Below are positions 58,631 through 64,000 of a stretch of 64,000 bases of DNA, piece by piece. Source of the DNA: Saccharomyces paradoxus. Its lineage: Eukaryota > Ascomycota > Saccharomycetes > Saccharomycetales > Saccharomycetaceae. The stretch is taken from positions 372,001-436,000 of the forward strand of contig NC_047501.1 of NCBI RefSeq assembly GCF_002079055.1, in the 5' to 3' direction. Position 1 is the stretch's first letter. Each line of letters opens with the position of its first letter. The notes under the pieces were generated by a model. The model saw only the letters and a list, made by a program, of their open reading frames with translations, searched no databases and was not told where the DNA came from. The position numbers and the translations under genes were made by a program.

Positions 58631-59650
58631 ATGCCATTACCTCCGTCAACATTGAACCAGAAATCTAATAGAGTCTACTCTGTAGCTAGAGTGTACAAGA
58701 ATGCCTGTGAGGGGAGACCACAGGAATACTGGGATTACGAACAAGGGGTGACCATCGATTGGGGGAAGATTTCCAATTACGAAATTATCAATAAAATTGG
58801 AAGAGGGAAATATTCCGAAGTGTTCAGCGGTAGATGTATTGTAAATAACCAGAAATGTGTTATTAAGGTTCTGAAACCAGTTAAAATGAAAAAAATTTAT
58901 AGAGAGTTAAAAATTCTGACTAATTTAACAGGTGGGCCCAATGTTGTTGGCCTTTATGATATAGTACAAGACGCTGACTCCAAAATACCTGCTTTGATCT
59001 TTGAGGAAATTAAAAATGTCGATTTCAGAACTTTATATCCGACTTTCAAACTTCCTGACATCCAGTATTACTTCACGCAATTACTGATTGCGTTAGATTA
59101 CTGCCATTCCATGGGCATAATGCATAGAGACGTGAAGCCTCAGAATGTCATGATTGATCCTACGGAACGTAAACTAAGGCTAATCGATTGGGGCCTGGCG
59201 GAATTTTACCATCCAGGTGTAGATTACAACGTTCGTGTCGCTTCGCGTTACCACAAGGGGCCAGAACTGTTAGTAAACTTGAACCAATATGACTACTCCC
59301 TAGACCTATGGTCGGTGGGATGTATGCTAGCAGCTATTGTTTTCAAAAAAGAACCTTTTTTCAAAGGATCGTCCAACCCAGATCAACTGGTGAAGATTGC
59401 CACAGTACTAGGAACAAAAGAATTATTAGGCTATTTGGGTAAGTACGGGTTGCACCTACCATCTGAATATGACAACATTATGAGAGATTTTACAAAAAAA
59501 TCGTGGACTCACTTTATAACTTCCGAGACCAAACTAGCTGTTCCTGAAGTGGTTGATTTAATCGACAATTTGTTAAGGTATGACCATCAAGAAAGATTAA
59601 CAGCAAAAGAAGCTATGGAACATAAGTTTTTCAAAACCAAGTTTGAATAA
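58631..59650 (+). CDS. CKA2: Cka2, casein kinase 2 catalytic alpha' subunit
   Basis: Cka2 is one of two catalytic subunits of the acidophilic, constitutively active kinase CK2. The 339 residues equal the S. cerevisiae length. Seen: glycine loop IGRGKYSEV (56-64), catalytic lysine K79 in CVIKV, the basic substrate-recognition run KPVKMKK (82-88), HRD at 165-167 in [14 protein letters not shown] at 186-188 in place of DFG (a CK2 hallmark), and the [17 protein letters not shown] region. The N-terminal segment that locks the active form ([12 protein letters not shown]) is present. Its regulatory partner CKB2 is at 24042-24818. Confidence 0.98.
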   Translation: MPLPPSTLNQKSNRVYSVARVYKNACEGRPQEYWDYEQGVTIDWGKISNYEIINKIGRGKYSEVFSGRCIVNNQKCVIKVLKPVKMKKIYRELKILTNLTGGPNVVGLYDIVQDADSKIPALIFEEIKNVDFRTLYPTFKLPDIQYYFTQLLIALDYCHSMGIMHRDVKPQNVMIDPTERKLRLIDWGLAEFYHPGVDYNVRVASRYHKGPELLVNLNQYDYSLDLWSVGCMLAAIVFKKEPFFKGSSNPDQLVKIATVLGTKELLGYLGKYGLHLPSEYDNIMRDFTKKSWTHFITSETKLAVPEVVDLIDNLLRYDHQERLTAKEAMEHKFFKTKFE

Positions 59651-59821
59651 TTGGACGACAGTACTCTTAGCAAGGCAATTTCTCTTCCATCACCGATTTC
59701 CATTAAAAGAGAACGGGGGTTTTCCCTTTTGTAGCTTTGATATTGGAGAATATCCTTAATGTGAATATTAAATTGCAAACTCTATTTAACAATGAATGTA
59801 GATTATTATATGACGAGAAAA

Positions 59822-60628
59822 TCACTTTATATAGATATAAGAGCCTTCCGTAATGCTATGCAGGTTTTGAGGAATCGTTATGTCATCGTTAGACATCTTC
59901 CGGGGAGTTTCGTTGCCATTAAGGTAGAGATGGTCGTAACAATACGTGTCTGGAAGGGCTTGCCGACGGTAGCGGTGTCTATTCTCGTCCCAGACAATGG
60001 AATAGCTTTGAAACTGGTTTATATCATTTATCAGAACGCACGACTCGCGAAATCTCCCCCGTTTATCAATATCTCGCCTCCGAACGGTATCGTTGAATGA
60101 TATTGACCGCTGAGAGGACCATTTTCCGTTCAAACTAAATACGCCGTCCTTGTCCAGTGGTGAAGAACCACTCTCATCCTTTGCTGTGTCTGATAATTGC
60201 TTTCCTTGCTTCTTTATATTCCTTACATGAAAGTCCGTTGAAGCAGGTTGCTCTCTTTCGTGTATTCCGACCAGATCGGGTCCATAAAGAACAGTAACGT
60301 CTATTTCTTTATTCCAGTTTATGTTTAGCGGATTGATTTTACAGTCGTCTAAGTTGAAGTGCTTTATGGACCACCGCCTCCACATGCAATGATACAACCT
60401 AGCCATGTATATGGTATAGTCGAACTCATTTTCAGAAGAACAGCTGGGTAACCGCAATAATTTATGCTTGCGCATTTTTAATAACAAGCGCCATGTAGTG
60501 GATACATCCAAGCTATCACAGTCCCATCTAAAATGGAAATAATCTATGGCGGGGCGGATGTAGTTGGTCGCGTTGTCCAATAGCGCTATATTTTTTTTGG
60601 TCAGCACAGTGTCATCTAAACTAGTCAT
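59822..60628 (-). CDS. YOR062C, glucose-regulated Reg1-like protein of unknown function
   Basis: The 268 residues match YOR062C in length and sequence. Its only known relatives are Ykr075c and part of Reg1, the Glc7 phosphatase targeting subunit; the shared part includes YHCMWRRWSIKHFNLD and the end section FRESCVLINDINQFQSYSIVWDENRHRYRRQALPDTY. No catalytic motif is visible, so a binding or scaffold role is inference. Upstream are three Rgt1-type and one Mig1-type site; I recall that the S. cerevisiae gene is controlled by glucose and Rgt1. The gene converges on CKA2. Confidence 0.92.
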   Translation of the reverse strand: MTSLDDTVLTKKNIALLDNATNYIRPAIDYFHFRWDCDSLDVSTTWRLLLKMRKHKLLRLPSCSSENEFDYTIYMARLYHCMWRRWSIKHFNLDDCKINPLNINWNKEIDVTVLYGPDLVGIHEREQPASTDFHVRNIKKQGKQLSDTAKDESGSSPLDKDGVFSLNGKWSSQRSISFNDTVRRRDIDKRGRFRESCVLINDINQFQSYSIVWDENRHRYRRQALPDTYCYDHLYLNGNETPRKMSNDDITIPQNLHSITEGSYIYIK

Positions 60629-60794
60629 TTTACTAACAGGTTAGTATATGTTAGTGTCTTGGAGACTTCTCGACCTGTTAAGTTTGGTCAAAGGAATACC
60701 AATGTAGAAACATATTCCCTCTTATAATATATATCACATCTGTGACAAAAAACTACCCCTCCATCTATCGTCTACATGATATGAGAAGTTTCCT

Positions 60795-60975
60795 GCGGGG
60801 TAACTTCTGCTTTAAGATCTTCTGAGTTTTCTAGAAGCCCACATGTTTTTCCGACAATTTCTCAATGAATCTCTATCCCCTTAAAAAGAAACAGCTCCTA
60901 CCCTCTTTTCTTTATCCTGTGCATTTATATTCGGACAGCAAACCGGACCCGACAGAAAATTCGGAGGACGGAAAA
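60795..60975 (-). promoter_or_regulatory. Mig1- and Rgt1-type sites of YOR062C
   Basis: GCGGGG at 60795-60800 fits the Mig1 core SYGGGG. Rgt1-type CGGANNA motifs are TTTTCCG at 60847-60853 (minus strand) and two abutting copies, CGGAGGA and CGGAAAA, at 60962-60975. They lie 167-347 bp upstream of YOR062C. This fits the known glucose control of the gene. Confidence 0.45.
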
Positions 60976-61556
60976 ACTAGAAGTAATCTCATGTGGGGAG
61001 CATGCACGCAGAACGCTTGGACGCGGTTTACAGTACATGCTTTGATATTGGTGTTTGTGTTTTCTGGCTCTTTTTCTTTTTCTCAGTGCCGCGTCTGCTG
61101 CCATTACGTAGGAAGATGAAAGCAAACGAGAATAAAGCCTCTTCATTTGCTGCTTTTTCTTCGAATGCATTTATCGTACTCTTTTGTTAGTGCCGTTCGT
61201 ATCAGCCACTTACGTTACTATTCTAAAGTAAGTATACGAATATCTACAAACTTCGATAGGAATTCAAGAATTGCCCGATAATTGCGAGCAAACCAGCCGT
61301 CATACCAGAAAGCTAACTACTCAACCAACACAGAAATGATGCAAACATATGTTAAAAATAGTTGCAATTCAAGAGCAAAAGAGAAGGGAAGGGATTAACG
61401 CATTTCAGACAGCTTTATAGAACAGGGGAAAGTGCAAGCAAAGTTACCGCTTGTTCGCAGTCATTTGCTGCAAAAAAACTAAATTCAACTCATTTGCACC
61501 GGAGTATATGATACTATTAAACTTTTTGGGTTAACCGGCTAGAAAGTAATACAGGA

Positions 61557-61570
61557 ATCATTTTGTACGT
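61557..61570 (+). promoter_or_regulatory. Abf1 site of RPL3
   Basis: ATCATTTTGTACGT is a perfect match to the full Abf1 consensus RTCAYTNNNNACGW, about 220-234 bp upstream of RPL3, with a T-rich tract just downstream. RPL3 (TCM1) is a known exception among ribosomal protein genes in using Abf1 rather than Rap1. Confidence 0.75.
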
Positions 61571-61790
61571 TTTTGTTTTCAGGATGCGACGCACAACTTT
61601 TTTCCATTTTTTTTTTTCAGTGATAATCGTCGTTGAAAAATTTTTTCATTTTGCTTCATTCATTCCTTCTAGATATATAAAATACGATTTTTTTTGAGTT
61701 ATTCTTGTCGCAACTCATCTCTTCCTCTACTTCTAATTTTGTTTCACTTCTGTCTCTTACAGAAAAACACAGTTACTACAACAATCAATC

Positions 61791-62954
61791 ATGTCTCACA
61801 GAAAGTACGAAGCACCACGTCACGGTCATTTAGGTTTCTTGCCAAGAAAGAGAGCTGCCTCTATCAGAGCTAGAGTTAAGGCTTTTCCAAAGGATGACAG
61901 ATCCAAGCCAGTTGCTCTAACCTCTTTCTTGGGTTACAAGGCTGGTATGACCACCATTGTCAGAGACTTGGACAGACCAGGTTCTAAGTTTCACAAGCGT
62001 GAAGTTGTTGAAGCTGTCACCGTTGTTGACACTCCACCAGTTGTCGTTGTCGGTGTTGTCGGTTACGTCGAAACCCCAAGAGGTTTGAGATCTTTGACCA
62101 CCGTCTGGGCTGAACATTTGTCTGACGAAGTCAAGAGAAGATTCTACAAGAACTGGTACAAGTCTAAGAAGAAGGCTTTCACCAAGTACTCTGCCAAGTA
62201 CGCTCAAGATGGTGCTGGTATTGAAAGAGAATTGGCTAGAATCAAGAAGTACGCTTCTGTTGTCAGAGTTTTGGTCCACACTCAAATCAGAAAGACTCCA
62301 TTGGCTCAAAAGAAGGCTCATTTGGCTGAAATCCAATTGAACGGTGGTTCTGTCTCTGAAAAGGTTGACTGGGCTCGTGAACATTTCGAAAAGACTGTTG
62401 CTGTCGACAGTGTCTTTGAACAAAACGAAATGATTGACGCTATTGCTGTCACCAAGGGTCACGGTTTCGAAGGTGTTACCCACAGATGGGGTACCAAGAA
62501 ATTGCCAAGAAAGACTCACAGAGGTCTAAGAAAGGTTGCTTGTATTGGTGCTTGGCATCCAGCCCACGTTATGTGGAGTGTTGCCAGAGCTGGTCAAAGA
62601 GGTTACCATTCCAGAACCTCTATCAACCACAAGGTTTACAGAGTCGGTAAGGGTGAAGATGAAGCTAACGGTGCTACCAGCTTCGACAGAACCAAGAAGA
62701 CCATTAACCCAATGGGTGGTTTCGTCCACTACGGTGAAATCAAGAACGACTTCATCATGGTTAAGGGTTGTATCCCAGGTAACAGAAAGAGAATTGTTAC
62801 TTTGAGAAAGTCTTTGTACACTAACACTTCCAGAAAGGCTTTGGAAGAAGTCAGCTTGAAGTGGATTGACACTGCTTCCAAGTTCGGTAAGGGTAGATTC
62901 CAAACCCCAGCTGAAAAGCATGCTTTCATGGGTACTTTGAAGAAGGACTTATAA
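61791..62954 (+). CDS. RPL3: 60S ribosomal protein L3 (uL3)
   Basis: L3 reaches the peptidyl transferase centre of the large subunit and is among the first proteins to assemble. The 387 residues equal the S. cerevisiae length, starting [20 protein letters not shown] and ending FMGTLKKDL. Seen: the basic N-terminal extension, the globular barrel ([17 protein letters not shown]), and the central W-finger region with [20 protein letters not shown], whose tryptophan and neighbouring His (the methylated one, in the [12 protein letters not shown] stretch) approach the catalytic centre. Codon choice is extremely biased (TTG, AGA, GGT, GTC, AAG), as for the most highly expressed genes. Confidence 0.99.
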   Translation: MSHRKYEAPRHGHLGFLPRKRAASIRARVKAFPKDDRSKPVALTSFLGYKAGMTTIVRDLDRPGSKFHKREVVEAVTVVDTPPVVVVGVVGYVETPRGLRSLTTVWAEHLSDEVKRRFYKNWYKSKKKAFTKYSAKYAQDGAGIERELARIKKYASVVRVLVHTQIRKTPLAQKKAHLAEIQLNGGSVSEKVDWAREHFEKTVAVDSVFEQNEMIDAIAVTKGHGFEGVTHRWGTKKLPRKTHRGLRKVACIGAWHPAHVMWSVARAGQRGYHSRTSINHKVYRVGKGEDEANGATSFDRTKKTINPMGGFVHYGEIKNDFIMVKGCIPGNRKRIVTLRKSLYTNTSRKALEEVSLKWIDTASKFGKGRFQTPAEKHAFMGTLKKDL

Positions 62955-63187
62955 GAAGTTTTCTTAAGAATATAAAACATTTTTTAAGCATTCTTGTTAT
63001 CCTTATTTTATTTAAATAGTTTTGTGTATTAGCGCTACGTATGACAGTTTAAATTAAATTCCCTTTTCCCCAAGGCAATACTTGAGGTTATACCCTTTTG
63101 ATGGCTCACGCGCGATTTGATTACGAAATTGTAGAGACTACATACATGTACATATATTCAAGCATGTAAACCCGTCCAGAATATCGC

Positions 63188-63844
63188 TTACTTTCTTCTC
63201 TTTTGCCGTTTCAATCTGGATCTCTGCTTCGCTATTTCCTTACAATCTTCGCTACAATACCATTTGCCCTTGGGAACTTGTTTCAGGTTTACACAACCAT
63301 AATGGAACCACTCGAAGGGACAGCTTGGATTATCGCAAGCCACCATAGGCCCATAAGATACATTCCTGCAAAAACAATAAATCTCTTCTTGATTATTAAA
63401 CTCTGTTCTGCCACTCTGGGTAGTCCCAATTTTGGGGCTAGTTATGCTCTCTTTCCTTTCTCTCGATTTAGCCTTTTTTAAGTTGATCTTTAATAGTAGT
63501 TTTGGTCCCTTGTAAACTCCCGGTTCTTCTAGCATCAGCTTCGACTTGATATTATCTACCGAAGAGTTGAAAGTTTTTATCACTGACTTCTGCATCTCCA
63601 GTTCTTTCCTATGCTGCGTCAAGAAATAAATCTGATCATCGACCAAATCGTTCATATAAGTGGCTACTAGCAACATATCCCTAGAGGCCTTTTCCAAATC
63701 ACGTTCGTCTTCTTCGTTCTTGAATAAGTCGATTGTCTGCATCAATCGTAGAGATCTTATTAGTTCACATGGTAAATGATCCAATGTGCTCAAGAAACTG
63801 TACCTGATATCCGAGTCCGAATATTCGTTGGAGAGGTGTTCCAT
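63188..63844 (-). CDS. YNG1: Yng1, ING-family PHD subunit of NuA3
   Basis: Yng1 brings the NuA3 histone acetyltransferase (Sas3) to H3 trimethylated on K4. The 218 residues (219 in S. cerevisiae) start with the ING helical domain (about 10-105; [20 protein letters not shown]), then a basic linker, then a PHD finger at 155-202: [26 protein letters not shown] and KWYCSEDC give the Cys4-His-Cys3 zinc set, and the aromatic cage residues Y156 and W179 are present. A lysine/arginine tail follows (RLKRQKRRK), able to bind the histone tail or phosphoinositides. It starts at the first ATG. Confidence 0.96.
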   Translation of the reverse strand: MEHLSNEYSDSDIRYSFLSTLDHLPCELIRSLRLMQTIDLFKNEEDERDLEKASRDMLLVATYMNDLVDDQIYFLTQHRKELEMQKSVIKTFNSSVDNIKSKLMLEEPGVYKGPKLLLKINLKKAKSRERKESITSPKIGTTQSGRTEFNNQEEIYCFCRNVSYGPMVACDNPSCPFEWFHYGCVNLKQVPKGKWYCSEDCKEIAKQRSRLKRQKRRK

Positions 63845-63992
63845 TGTTGCAGATAAGAATCGTTTCGTCGTAAAGCGTACGTGCTAGCGCATCATGCATT
63901 TCAATGTTATTATGACTATTGCTGCTACTATTGTGAATATATTGCTAACCAAACCTAAATGTCAGCCTGAGAGCGGAAATAAGGCGGAGAAC

Positions 63993-63998
63993 CACGTG
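63993..63998. promoter_or_regulatory. CACGTG E-box at the right edge
   Basis: CACGTG followed by AC gives the Cbf1-favoured CACGTGAC, 149 bp upstream of YNG1. The next gene off the edge should be CYT1 in the divergent direction, by S. cerevisiae order. Which gene the site serves cannot be told here. Confidence 0.4.
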
Positions 63999-64000
63999 AC

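Larger units (their letters stand above)
60629..61790. other. Divergent YOR062C-RPL3 intergenic region
   Basis: This 1.16 kb gap contains Mig1- and Rgt1-type sites on the YOR062C side and the RPL3 promoter (Abf1 site, T-rich tract near 61601-61618, TATATAAAAT near 61675) on the other. Overlapping short frames at 60865-61190 have no support as genes. Confidence 0.6.

Noticed and set aside
60865-61190. Short frames on both strands in the RPL3-YOR062C gap
   Set aside because: They overlap promoter motifs, and none resembles a known protein.
61917-62921. Long minus-strand frames opposite RPL3
   Set aside because: They exist only because RPL3 uses a few codons so strongly that stops are rare on the other strand.

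Overview
The window is nuclear DNA of a budding yeast of the genus Saccharomyces. The evidence is dense, intron-poor genes separated by short AT-rich gaps, yeast promoter motifs (Reb1, Abf1, PACE, PDRE), a solo Ty delta LTR beside an intron-containing tRNA-Lys, and proteins I recognise one after another. Gene order matches the block YOR027W to YOR064C of the right arm of S. cerevisiae chromosome XV with no inversion or lost real gene. The proteins differ too much for S. cerevisiae itself: the Crs5 metallothionein is only about 84% identical to the S. cerevisiae protein as I remember it, and Dfg16, She4 and Ase1 differ at many sites. A sister species is likely; I cannot say which. Comparisons with S. 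cerevisiae lengths and sequences throughout are from memory.

Layout. 1-7.6 kb: end of STI1, stress bZIP gene CIN5, a 2.6 kb gap, pH-sensor gene DFG16 and metallothionein gene CRS5. 8-15 kb: HMS1, EXO1, AKR2. 16-24.8 kb: SHE4 and PEP12 from a shared promoter, then CYC2, HIR2 and CKB2. 25-32.4 kb: GLO4, an H/ACA-like RNA (snR9 position), CUE5, a C/D box RNA (snR62 position), WHI2, IRC23, TOM6. 32.8-42.3 kb: DBP5, STD1, RAT1, RSB1. 43.3-50 kb: ETT1, TMC1, VHS3, NOB1. 50.6-57.4 kb: SGT1, ASE1, a solo delta LTR, tRNA-Lys(UUU) and LPL1. 57.5-64 kb: SLD7, CKA2, YOR062C, RPL3, YNG1.

The genes are ordinary housekeeping and stress genes, not one pathway. Several share regulators visible in the DNA: TMC1 and LPL1 carry Rpn4 (PACE) sites, STD1 and YOR062C carry Rgt1-type sites, RSB1 carries PDRE-type sites, and CKB2 and CKA2 encode two subunits of casein kinase 2.

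The clearest anomaly is WHI2, which has a one-base deletion near codon 121 while the rest of the gene is intact. The clearest unexplained structure is a perfect 17-bp inverted repeat between AKR2 and SHE4, with a second long stem between ETT1 and TMC1. I found no sign of a new multi-gene system.
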